Origin: a virus
Virus record (IMG/VR): IMGVR_UViG_3300001533_002457
Location: 1 to 50,509 of that record
Reading direction: 5' to 3' (one strand)
DNA length: 50,509 nucleotides
A program made the translations under genes and the position numbers. Below the pieces are notes generated by a model that had not been told where the DNA came from, did no database searches, and worked only from the letters and a program-made list of their open reading frames with translations. Every line of letters begins with the position of its first letter. Positions within the stretch are counted from its first letter, which is position 1. This document shows positions 41,401 through 47,467 of this stretch, piece by piece.

Positions 41401-41589
41401 TCACCAAATGACCTGTTCTTCCTTAATATCCGAATCATAATACTTTCGGAGAATTGAATTGATGATGGGATAATATGGCTCATTTCCTGAAGGGTAGCCA
41501 CATTCTTGCGCTTCTCGTAGAAACTTAAGAATACAAGTTTCTTCATCTTGAGTGAAGTTAACTCGATTCAGCGTGTAACCTGTATTCAT
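41401..41589 (-). CDS. Hypothetical small protein
   Basis: The product is 62 residues (FTQDEETCILKFLREAQECG, YPSGNEPYYPIINSILRKYY). Helical segments flank a proline-rich turn. The stop lies directly before copy 7 of the element. No family recognised. Confidence 0.63.
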   Translation of the reverse strand: MNTGYTLNRVNFTQDEETCILKFLREAQECGYPSGNEPYYPIINSILRKYYDSDIKEEQVIW

Positions 41590-41634
41590 TTTGTTTCAGA
41601 AGTTGATGGACAGTTTTAGATACCGTTCAGAGTA

Positions 41635-41811
41635 TCAATTAAACAATGACGTAGTTCCGTACATTTGTTCCCAAATATCACCCATCTGTTCATCTTTGTA
41701 TTGTTGACGAACAGCGCAGATTTCGCGCTCAATCATACGAACTTCTTCGCGCTTCATTAACAATTTGTGGCGAAGTTCGTAGAGTTTTTGATTACGTTCG
41801 GTGATTGTCAT
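41635..41811 (-). CDS. Small coiled-coil protein of 58 residues
   Basis: ATG at 41811, TGA at 41635. The product is a charged helix (ITERNQKLYELRHKLLMKRE, then VRMIEREICAVRQQYKDEQ) ending WEQMYGTTSLFN. It follows copy 8 of the element with its AACTGATT tail. No family recognised. Confidence 0.64.
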   Translation of the reverse strand: MTITERNQKLYELRHKLLMKREEVRMIEREICAVRQQYKDEQMGDIWEQMYGTTSLFN

Positions 41812-41814
41812 TTA

Positions 41815-41866
41815 GAATCAGTTGGTGACACTACAGAAGACTTTTAGAGGTAACTCACTTTAATTC
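41815..41866 (-). repeat. Intergenic element, copy 8 (variant core)
   Basis: Variant core ACCTCTAAAAGTC, with AGTGAGTT before it and TTCTGTAGTGTCACCAACTG after it. The changes break the possible ACCT/AGGT pairing. Confidence 0.8.
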
Positions 41867-41867
41867 C

Positions 41868-42065
41868 TCAAAAGTCAACCTCTTGAGAATCACTAAGTTG
41901 TTGCATGATTCTCTCAAGTTCTTTAACAGTATTTTCCATTACAGACTTAGAATATCCTGTGGCATAAGGATAACCTTGATCTTTATTTTCTGGTGCAGTG
42001 TGAGTAACATTCACTGCTTCTTGCAATCTTTCTTTAAGAAAGAGAAGTTGAGTTTCAAGTGTCAT
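41868..42065 (-). CDS. Hypothetical small protein
   Basis: The product is 65 residues: two helices (TLETQLLFLKERLQEAVNVT and SVMENTVKELERIMQQLSDS) joined by a DQGYPYATGYS loop, probably a helical hairpin. It follows the next upstream gene by three bases. No family recognised. Confidence 0.64.
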   Translation of the reverse strand: MTLETQLLFLKERLQEAVNVTHTAPENKDQGYPYATGYSKSVMENTVKELERIMQQLSDSQEVDF

Positions 42066-42068
42066 AAT

Positions 42069-42260
42069 TCAGAAAGGATTGGACCAGTTAAATGCTTGAG
42101 AATCAGTCACATAGCCTTCTTTGTTGAGAGAATCAACAAAATTGTTCCATGCTTCACGTTTCATAACAGTGTCGCCTTTAATGTCAGGATTGCGGATAGA
42201 TTCCACTTTCCAAACATAACGAAACTGAATCAATGCTTGTTGCTTTGTAACTTTCCTCAT
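42069..42260 (-). CDS. Hypothetical small protein
   Basis: The product is 63 residues (RKVTKQQALIQFRYVWKVES, REAWNNFVDSLNKEGYVTDS). The pattern TKQQAL..FV..L resembles small domains in other cyanophage proteins, without known role. It is the first gene after copy 9 of the element. Confidence 0.64.
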   Translation of the reverse strand: MRKVTKQQALIQFRYVWKVESIRNPDIKGDTVMKREAWNNFVDSLNKEGYVTDSQAFNWSNPF

Positions 42261-42261
42261 G

Positions 42262-42307
42262 AGAATCAGTGAATTACACTACAGAAGACCTTTGCAGGTT
42301 ACTAACT
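42262..42307 (-). repeat. Intergenic element, copy 9
   Basis: Consensus copy: AGTTAGTA, core ACCTGCAAAGGTC, TTCTGTAGTGTAA, then TTCACTGATTCTC to the ATG. A good reference copy. Confidence 0.9.
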
Positions 42308-42433
42308 TTATTTCCGCAGAGGAGAGTTAAAATAACGCCGAAAAGATGTGGCCACGATGATACCAGTGGAGACCACACCAATCAAACCCAGAAAGGTGAC
42401 AACATTGCCACTGAAGTTGTAAGTTTCAACCAT
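42308..42433 (-). CDS. 41-residue single-span membrane protein
   Basis: From the ATG at 42433 the product is VETYNFSGNV, a hydrophobic helix (VTFLGLIGVVSTGIIVATSF) and a basic tail (RRYFNSPLRK). The positive-inside rule places the tail in the cytoplasm. A longer frame starts inside the upstream gene and is unlikely. No family recognised. Confidence 0.55.
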   Translation of the reverse strand: MVETYNFSGNVVTFLGLIGVVSTGIIVATSFRRYFNSPLRK

Positions 42434-42506
42434 GAGATTTAAGGAAGAGTGAATGAAAAGAATGTAAAACAAATGGTGAAAGTAATCACCGCAAATGTCG
42501 TGAGAT

Positions 42507-42674
42507 TCATACAACAGAGTAAGATGCTACCCAAGAAGGAATCCCTGCAAGAGATAAGCGACAATTAGAATCATCGGCAAAGTCATATGCATCATCTTCA
42601 GAATAGAATGGACCAAAGTATTCTGGAGAATCAAGCTCTTCAGATACGAAACGAACAGTGAAAGTTTCAGACAT
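42507..42674 (-). CDS. Small acidic protein of 55 residues, unknown
   Basis: ATG at 42674, TGA at 42507. The product is acidic with beta character (SETFTVRFVSEELDSPEYFG, YSEDDAYDFADDSNCRLSLA, ending WVASYSVV). It follows copy 10 of the element. A longer frame of the next gene would overlap its end. No family recognised. Confidence 0.62.
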   Translation of the reverse strand: MSETFTVRFVSEELDSPEYFGPFYSEDDAYDFADDSNCRLSLAGIPSWVASYSVV

Positions 42675-42683
42675 ATGCTAGAT

Positions 42684-42727
42684 CAATGGTGACACTACAG
42701 AAGACCTTTGCAGGTTACTAACTTTTT
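42684..42727 (-). repeat. Intergenic element, copy 10
   Basis: AGTTAGTA, core ACCTGCAAAGGTC and TTCTGTAGTGTCACC. The TAG inside AGTTAG is the stop codon of the gene at 42718. Confidence 0.9.
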
Positions 42728-43041
42728 TTGAAAGGATTTGTGTAGTGTTCGTTATCAGTTCTGACATCAGTAAAACATTCATCTTCATGATTGAATACCA
42801 AATACAATGTTTCATTATTATTTGTGACATTCCATTCTGAATGAAGTGAAAAGATGTCATCTGCAAGTGATAGTTTCTTTGCTCGATTTGACGAGTTAAA
42901 CTCATCAACCATCTTACGCATTTGAGCTTCATATTGATTCAGAATATCATCTGCGATGTATTCTGTACGTTCATGATTGTACTCAAAAACTGTACCTTCC
43001 GTCTCAAAGACTTCGGAACGATTAGAATCAAATTGCATCAT
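42718..43041 (-). CDS. Hypothetical protein of 107 residues
   Basis: The product is acidic (RSEVFETEGTVFEYNHERTE, IADDILNQYEAQMRKMVDEF, DEWNV..YLVFNHEDECFTD). It starts at the tandem ATG-ATG at 43041. The final serine and stop codon (AGT-TAG) belong to copy 10 of the intergenic element, an unusual junction. No family recognised. Confidence 0.65.
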   Translation of the reverse strand: MMQFDSNRSEVFETEGTVFEYNHERTEYIADDILNQYEAQMRKMVDEFNSSNRAKKLSLADDIFSLHSEWNVTNNNETLYLVFNHEDECFTDVRTDNEHYTNPFKKS

Positions 43042-43063
43042 CAAATCAAATAAACAACAAAGA

Positions 43064-43273
43064 TCAAGCTGCAGTTTCAGTTTTGGCTTTGCCCACGTTT
43101 GACGGACCAGACCACACCAAACCTTGCTCTTTCCAATATGAAATAAATGCGTGGCGAAGCATAGTCAATTCTTGATAACGAGAAGATTGTTCTTTCGTGA
43201 ACATAAAGTTCTGCTGCCTCCAGGTTTTTTGAAGACTTTGCATTTCACGGAGAATCTGAGAAGAATTGTTCAT
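43064..43273 (-). CDS. Hypothetical small protein
   Basis: The product is 69 residues (SQILREMQSLQKTWRQQNFM, SSRYQELTMLRHAFISYWKE), mainly helical with a flexible Gly/Pro/Ser tail. It follows copy 11 of the element. No family recognised. Confidence 0.62.
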   Translation of the reverse strand: MNNSSQILREMQSLQKTWRQQNFMFTKEQSSRYQELTMLRHAFISYWKEQGLVWSGPSNVGKAKTETAA

Positions 43274-43279
43274 AATGTA

Positions 43280-43321
43280 TCAGTTACAATAGTGTGGACT
43301 TTTGAAGGTTACTAACTTAAA
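43280..43321 (-). repeat. Intergenic element, copy 11 (diverged)
   Basis: Variant core ACCTTCAAAAGTC with AGTTAGTA before it and ACACTATTGTAACTGAT after it. The most diverged copy together with copy 1. Confidence 0.72.
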
Positions 43322-43480
43322 TTACTTTGCGTATCGGCAGTCAGGATGTGATTGTGGAAGTTCAGCACAAACCTGATCATATGCATTGAACATTTTAGTG
43401 TCACGTTGTGCAAGAAATGCATTCCACCACATCAAAAAGATGAAACATGCGGAAAGACCGATAAAAGTGGAGATTCTCAT
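43322..43480 (-). CDS. Small secreted or membrane-anchored protein (52 residues)
   Basis: ATG at 43480, TAA at 43322. The N-terminus is a hydrophobic helix after a short basic start (RISTFIGLSACFIFLMWWNA), then a polar part with two cysteines (VCAELPQSHPDCRYAK). It could be a signal anchor with a periplasmic tail. It overlaps the upstream stop by four bases and continues the operon of the HEAHH protein, which is also exported. Confidence 0.6.
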   Translation of the reverse strand: MRISTFIGLSACFIFLMWWNAFLAQRDTKMFNAYDQVCAELPQSHPDCRYAK

Positions 43481-43656
43481 TTTGGAAGATTTACGAAACG
43501 ATCAAACTTAGAAACTTGATAACCCTCTTTCAATGCTTGTTGAATGATACTATCATAAGAATGAGAACGAAGAGGAATGTTACGATGCAGAAGAAAGTCT
43601 TCACAATCATCTGCAAGTAATTCTTTTTGAATGTGAGTCAATTTGTCAAGATTCAT
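43477..43656 (-). CDS. Hypothetical small protein
   Basis: The product is 59 residues from the ATG at 43656, which overlaps the upstream stop (ATGA). It is helical (NLDKLTHIQKELLADDCEDF, YDSIIQQALKEGYQVSKFDR). It is coupled to the two exported-protein genes around it. No family recognised. Confidence 0.63.
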   Translation of the reverse strand: MNLDKLTHIQKELLADDCEDFLLHRNIPLRSHSYDSIIQQALKEGYQVSKFDRFVNLPK

Positions 43657-44189
43657 TCGATACAATACTCCTTGATTTTGTTTGCAATAATATCAGCAGG
43701 AATGGATCTAGCAACTGCAAATGCTTCCAATTCCATCAACAGATCATAGCCAGTCACACCTTGTTTTTGATAATGACTAGAAATTTGTTGCAGTTCTTGT
43801 TGTGTGTAACCAGAGTTTGATAGAAATCTAACAAGCTCTTCTTGAGTGTTAAACATCAAAGACAACTTGCGATCACCAATACCACCAATGGCACAGTCCT
43901 GAATGAGATGATGTGCTTCATGGCGTAGAGTATCAAGATCGTTCGCAGTCCATTCGACTTCGACACCTTCTTGCCTACGATTGTCCTGACAGATGACCAT
44001 AAATCCTGCAGGATAATAACTTCCAGATTCACCTGGAGTGCAATGAACTCTTGTGTTGATCGTTACAGAAACTCCAACAGATCGAATGGTTCTTGCAAGA
44101 TAACGATGCTTTTCATCAGCATGAGCTTGAGATGAAAAAATTGCAGGTATCATTAACATACCTGCAATTAGAATTGATTTAAGTTTCAT
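43653..44189 (-). CDS. Secreted zincin-like protein (HEAHH motif)
   Basis: The product is 178 residues. Residues 1-24 are a clear signal peptide (LKSILIAGMLMIPAIFSSQA, likely cut after AHA). The mature part has a HEAHH motif at 90-94 in a helix (LDTLRHEAHHLIQDC), the HExxH zinc and catalytic signature of metallopeptidases, and a later helix MELEAFAVARSIP whose glutamates at 153 and 155 could supply the third ligand as in gluzincins. Cysteines at 50, 68, 99 and 176 could form disulfides in the periplasm. Similar proteins occur in cyanophages unassigned (from memory). Protease activity is inferred. Confidence 0.72.
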   Translation of the reverse strand: MKLKSILIAGMLMIPAIFSSQAHADEKHRYLARTIRSVGVSVTINTRVHCTPGESGSYYPAGFMVICQDNRRQEGVEVEWTANDLDTLRHEAHHLIQDCAIGGIGDRKLSLMFNTQEELVRFLSNSGYTQQELQQISSHYQKQGVTGYDLLMELEAFAVARSIPADIIANKIKEYCIE

Positions 44190-44560
44190 GCCATGAGTGC
44201 TCCAGAGGGGATTTCAACAATTTCAGGAAGTTGTTCATCAAACTCGTGCATATTGTAACATACCCACTGACCATTACGGAAGAGATAAGCATACTCTTCA
44301 CTCTTCAGTGGATCAAGATACTCGCACAGATCTTTATCAAGACGAGGAGGACAATCAGTGCCATAATACTCGGGTTGATTATTCTCATCCCAACAAGTGC
44401 TCATGTCACCACCATCAATCAACTCTGCTACTTTAGCACGAGTGTTGTAGTGAGTTTTGAGAATACGACCCAACCAGGATTCATAACCATCCCAGTGATG
44501 ATATGCCGAAAGAATCGAACCATCAGAAAGTTCCAAGCCAATTCGCGAACGAGTTGCCAT
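44186..44560 (-). CDS. Conserved phage protein (TRSRIGLEL family), unknown
   Basis: The product is 124 residues. The N-terminus ATRSRIGLELSDGSILSAYH with HHWDGYESWLGRIL is a recognisable signature of a phage protein family seen in many hosts (from memory); function unknown. The remainder is acidic (GDMSTCWDENNQPEYYGTDC). It is first in the operon with the HEAHH protein and overlaps it by four bases. Copy 12 of the element lies upstream. Confidence 0.72.
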   Translation of the reverse strand: MATRSRIGLELSDGSILSAYHHWDGYESWLGRILKTHYNTRAKVAELIDGGDMSTCWDENNQPEYYGTDCPPRLDKDLCEYLDPLKSEEYAYLFRNGQWVCYNMHEFDEQLPEIVEIPSGALMA

Positions 44561-44565
44561 AATTA

Positions 44566-44612
44566 AATCAGTGGGTTACAGTGATGAAGACCTTTGCAGG
44601 TAACTAACTCTT
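44566..44612 (-). repeat. Intergenic element, copy 12
   Basis: AGTTAGTT, core ACCTGCAAAGGTC, TTCATCACTGTAACCCACTG, then the ATG at 44560. It shares the CCCACTGATT tail with copies 2 and 5. Confidence 0.87.
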
Positions 44613-44737
44613 ACTACTTAACTTGAGTTTCAGGGCCCTTAGAGACTGCTTACGCCCTCTTAGAACACCCTTACAAGTTCCTTTCGTTTTCTTTTGTTTT
44701 TGGCTGTTATGTTGCCAGTTTGGAGTGTTTGACATTT
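44613..44737. other. Gap without a gene, TAAGGG repeats
   Basis: About 125 bases with no credible frame. On the minus strand TAAGGG-like units recur (GTAAGGGTG, CTAAGAGGGCG, CTAAGGGCC). A purine-rich AAACGAAAGGAAC stretch precedes them. No terminator or promoter is clear. Confidence 0.4.
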
Positions 44738-44908
44738 CTAGAAGTCCCAGTCCATTGCGTCATCAAGATGTGCATCAATGTTGAACCTTTCCATCTCTGC
44801 AATTTCTTCTTCAGTGTAAGGTGCAGAACCCAGAGGAATCAACATACCAGTGTTCGGACATTCCCAAACGCCATCATTGTAAAGTTCAATGTGCAGGTTA
44901 GTCATCAT
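44738..44908 (-). CDS. Small acidic protein of 56 residues
   Basis: The tandem ATG-ATG at 44908/44905 opens a frame ending TAG at 44738. The product (TNLHIELYNDGVWECPNTGM, then SAPYTEEEIAEMERFNIDAH, ending DDAMDWDF) is acidic with an N-terminal beta hairpin. Copy 13 of the element lies upstream. No family recognised. Confidence 0.62.
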   Translation of the reverse strand: MMTNLHIELYNDGVWECPNTGMLIPLGSAPYTEEEIAEMERFNIDAHLDDAMDWDF

Positions 44909-44910
44909 CA

Positions 44911-44955
44911 AGTCAACGGTTACACTACAGAAGACCTTTGCAGGTTACTAACTTT
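44911..44955 (-). repeat. Intergenic element, copy 13
   Basis: AGTTAGTA, core ACCTGCAAAGGTC and TTCTGTAGTGTAACC. The TAG in AGTTAG is the stop codon of the gene at 44948. Confidence 0.9.
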
Positions 44956-45157
44956 TTCTCTTTCTATGTTTATCTATAAAACTCATGGCAGATTGACGGT
45001 TTCGACATACTTTAAGCTGAAGACCGTTATGTATTACCATGAGCTTTGTGGTGCTTCCCATCATTGAAATGGCAGCATATTCTCCATTTCCAATCACGAA
45101 TCCCATTGGCCCAGGTTGTGAATTAAGGATTCTTGAGTTTGTGTAATCAAATCCCAT
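44948..45157 (-). CDS. Hypothetical small basic protein
   Basis: The product is 69 residues, with a beta-rich middle (PMGFVIGNGEYAAISMMGST) and a basic end (FIDKHRKRKS). Its last codon and stop (AGT-TAG) are supplied by copy 13 of the element. It starts three bases after the helicase stop, so it may be co-translated with it. No family recognised. Confidence 0.64.
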   Translation of the reverse strand: MGFDYTNSRILNSQPGPMGFVIGNGEYAAISMMGSTTKLMVIHNGLQLKVCRNRQSAMSFIDKHRKRKS

Positions 45158-45160
45158 AAA

Positions 45161-46339
45161 TCACCTCCGAACAACAGAATCAAGCATTTCACCTTTCTCA
45201 AACACAATGTCAACAACCTTTTGAAGTGAACGTTCAGTCGAAACTCCAACATTGGAGTACACTGGTACGCAAAGCATACCATAGGTTTTATTCTCTGAAC
45301 CGACACGAATCACACGTCCGACAGTTTGAAGAAGCTCAATACTGTCCATGTTACGAAGAAACACAACGGCTTCAAGTTCACTGCAGTTAATTCCTTCGCT
45401 GAGTATGCTTCTGTGCAGACACACAAACTTCTTGGCCTTATCTTTACCCCATGCATTCAGAGTTTCAAAGAACTCTTCACGGGACACTTTGCGACCATCA
45501 ACAATGGCTCCCGTTTTGGCCGTAATGTAAAGATACGAATAGCCACGTTCTGCCAATTGATCTGCAAAGTCTGTCATGAACAGATTCTGCAACTGTCGTG
45601 CAGTCTTGACACAAACTAGAATCTTCTTGATTCCAATTTCATCAATCGAAGCAAGAACATTATTGCTCTCAAGGTGAGGAGTCAGGGACTTTTTATCCAC
45701 CTGATCCATACGAATCACCTTGACTTTAGGCGGAAGAATGTATCCACCCTGAACAAGATCAGGTGCAGACACTCGTGCAATCACCTGACCATAAGTCTCA
45801 GTCCAGTTCATGCCTGGCTTCTTCGGTGTCACACTGGTCTTACGAGTTGCAGTGAAGAAATACGCACGATTGGCATTCTTACTGAAATACTCAGTCGAAG
45901 GATAGAAATTACTTTGACAAGAATTATGTGCTTCATCAAAGTAAATTGTATCTACATCAATCCCAGCTTCCTGAATACGATGAAGAGAATGATAAGTGGT
46001 AAAGATAATCTCATGCTCGTTTGTATTTTTGCAAACTTGATGATGAAGTTTAATCTGTTCAGGTTTAGTAGTCTTGAAATGTCTGGTCTCACCACTATGC
46101 ACATGCATCACATGTGCATTTGTGATATGCTCAAGATACTCAGAAGAAAGTTGTTCGACCAGAAGAATGCGTGGGCAAACAACAACAATGGTACGCGAAA
46201 TGTCAGACTCAAAACGAGTCACAGCATCCATGATTGCGACCAGTGTTTTACCTGCACCAGTCGGAAAGATGCACTGTCCGATGGAGTGATTCAGTAGTGC
46301 TTTTTGTGCTTCAGTCTGATGAGGCCGAAGAGTAATCAT
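45161..46339 (-). CDS. SF2 DEAH-box helicase
   Basis: The product is 392 residues from the ATG at 46339 (ITLRPHQTEAQKALL, a Q-motif-like start); an earlier in-frame start would run into the upstream gene. Motif I PTGAGKT is at 26-32, motif II DEAH at 135-138, motif III TAT at 163-165, and motif VI QTVGRVIRVG in the C-terminal RecA-like domain. The size and R-P-H-Q start resemble UvsW- and type III-Res-like phage helicases, but no N-terminal UvsW domain is seen. Roles in recombination or replication restart, or mRNA handling, are possible. Gene neighbours are a KxDG nucleotidyltransferase-like protein upstream and a small basic protein downstream. Confidence 0.9.
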   Translation of the reverse strand: MITLRPHQTEAQKALLNHSIGQCIFPTGAGKTLVAIMDAVTRFESDISRTIVVVCPRILLVEQLSSEYLEHITNAHVMHVHSGETRHFKTTKPEQIKLHHQVCKNTNEHEIIFTTYHSLHRIQEAGIDVDTIYFDEAHNSCQSNFYPSTEYFSKNANRAYFFTATRKTSVTPKKPGMNWTETYGQVIARVSAPDLVQGGYILPPKVKVIRMDQVDKKSLTPHLESNNVLASIDEIGIKKILVCVKTARQLQNLFMTDFADQLAERGYSYLYITAKTGAIVDGRKVSREEFFETLNAWGKDKAKKFVCLHRSILSEGINCSELEAVVFLRNMDSIELLQTVGRVIRVGSENKTYGMLCVPVYSNVGVSTERSLQKVVDIVFEKGEMLDSVVRR

Positions 46340-46341
46340 AA

Positions 46342-46389
46342 CGAGAGGTGATTGTAATAGGGGAGACCTTTGCGGGTAACTAACTTGAA
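46342..46389 (-). repeat. Intergenic element, copy 14 (variant)
   Basis: AGTTAGTT, core ACCCGCAAAGGTC, then CTCCCCTATTACAATC before the helicase ATG. The TAG in AGTTAG is the stop codon of the gene at 46380. Confidence 0.82.
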
Positions 46390-47261
46390 TACCCAAAATT
46401 GAAGTTGGCGTATGCAAACTCTTCGCGACGGACGAGTTTCACACTTCCATAGCTTTCAGAATGAAAGACATAACCTTCTCCAGTCGTTTCCCATCCATTC
46501 GGAAGAAAACAAGAAGGAGAATCCGTAATAATAAGACTATCCATCAAATCAAGCTTGATTTCTGTTACAAGTTGATACAGATTTGCAAGTTGTGGACAAC
46601 CTAGAATCTCAATCAAAGATGCGTCATCAACTTTTTGACCTTCTTTAATGAGTTTGTTGATCGAAACCTTAGCAACTTCTGCTTCCTTACGAGAAAGAAA
46701 CTTAATTGCATCAGTGTTCACTTTAGGAACATTTGTGGATTGATGAATACGATCCACCGAAGGCTGGACCCATTTGACATCATTCGTATCAACAAAAGTT
46801 TCCATCAATGGTTCACAAGTAGCGTTGTGAAGTTCGTCATGCACATACACTTGAGTGTGAGGTGCGATGACAAGATTCTGAGCAACAATCTCAGGAAAAG
46901 AATAGACCAAAGTGTTTTGATTGAACGTGTCAGTTCCACCAAAACCAAGCCAATCTCCCCAATAAATGTTCTCAGTACGAGGAAGATAACGAAGACAAGA
47001 CTTCAGAATCTCTTCGACTTCTGGCTGATGACCAAAATGAGTTTTTACATCTTCATCAGAATAACAAAGACGAATCTTTTTCTTATTAAAGGCAGATTTT
47101 GTACACACAAAAAACTCACCATTAGCAGGATTCGTACCCCAAACCAATGACATTCCATCCATCTTCATAGAGATGTGTGCAGTATCATAAAGAAGATCAA
47201 AGACCGATAGATCACCAGTCAATACAAGATCTTCAGGATGTTCAATATGAGTGTTTGCCAT
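46380..47261 (-). CDS. KxDG nucleotidyltransferase (ligase-like) protein
   Basis: The product is 293 residues from the ATG at 47261. It shows the order of motifs of ATP-dependent DNA/RNA ligases: motif I KMDG at 33-36 in ISMKMDGMSLVWG, a beta strand FFVCTKSAF at 50-58, a motif III-like YWGDWLGFGG at 100-109, motif IV EGYVF at 262-266 and a motif V-like VKLV at 274-277. The lysine of KxDG is the AMP-accepting residue in this superfamily. No OB-fold tail follows motif V, which is unusual for a classical ligase. Related cyanophage and marine phage proteins are annotated as hypothetical (from memory). Ligation, capping or adenylylation of another target is possible. Confidence 0.66.
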   Translation of the reverse strand: MANTHIEHPEDLVLTGDLSVFDLLYDTAHISMKMDGMSLVWGTNPANGEFFVCTKSAFNKKKIRLCYSDEDVKTHFGHQPEVEEILKSCLRYLPRTENIYWGDWLGFGGTDTFNQNTLVYSFPEIVAQNLVIAPHTQVYVHDELHNATCEPLMETFVDTNDVKWVQPSVDRIHQSTNVPKVNTDAIKFLSRKEAEVAKVSINKLIKEGQKVDDASLIEILGCPQLANLYQLVTEIKLDLMDSLIITDSPSCFLPNGWETTGEGYVFHSESYGSVKLVRREEFAYANFNFGYSS

Positions 47262-47307
47262 AATCAAGTTCGTTCACTACTGGTGACCTTTGCAGGTAAC
47301 TAACTTC
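47262..47307 (-). repeat. Intergenic element, copy 15
   Basis: AGTTAGTT, core ACCTGCAAAGGTC, then ACCAGTAGTGAAC before the ATG at 47261. It is the most upstream copy; none is found beyond 47310. Confidence 0.87.
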
Positions 47308-47467
47308 AACTCTCAGGTACTTTCACCCATATTCTATCAGAATCATCTGATGTTGTAAATGTATTTTTACTCAGATATTCTTTTGCTTGTTTTGTAGTCA
47401 ATGACAGTTTTCTTTTAATATAGTTAATTGCTTGAGTCTGAGTTTGAAATAAACGAGCTTGTGCCAT
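47306..47467 (-). CDS. Small basic protein of 53 residues
   Basis: ATG at 47467, TGA at 47306. The start shares one base with the stop of the upstream internal-protein candidate (TGATG). The product is basic and helical (AQARLFQTQTQAINYIKRKL, then TTKQAKEYLSKNTFTTSDDS), ending RIWVKVPES. It could be a DNA-binding partner of its neighbour; this is inferred. Confidence 0.62.
   Translation of the reverse strand: MAQARLFQTQTQAINYIKRKLSLTTKQAKEYLSKNTFTTSDDSDRIWVKVPES

Noticed and set aside
45674-46297. 207-codon plus-strand frame inside the helicase gene
   Set aside because: It lies antisense to a helicase with intact motifs, and its Cys/His/Leu-rich composition is typical of a shadow frame.
45161-46339. 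Assignment as UvsW
   Set aside because: The helicase motifs fit, but the N-terminal UvsW domain is missing and the protein is about 110 residues shorter than T4 UvsW; only SF2 helicase is supported.
36467-47307. Conserved RNA hairpin formed by the ACCT-GCAA-AGGT core
   Set aside because: Copies 2, 8 and 11 carry changes that break the stem without compensation, so pairing does not seem to be the conserved property; sequence itself is.
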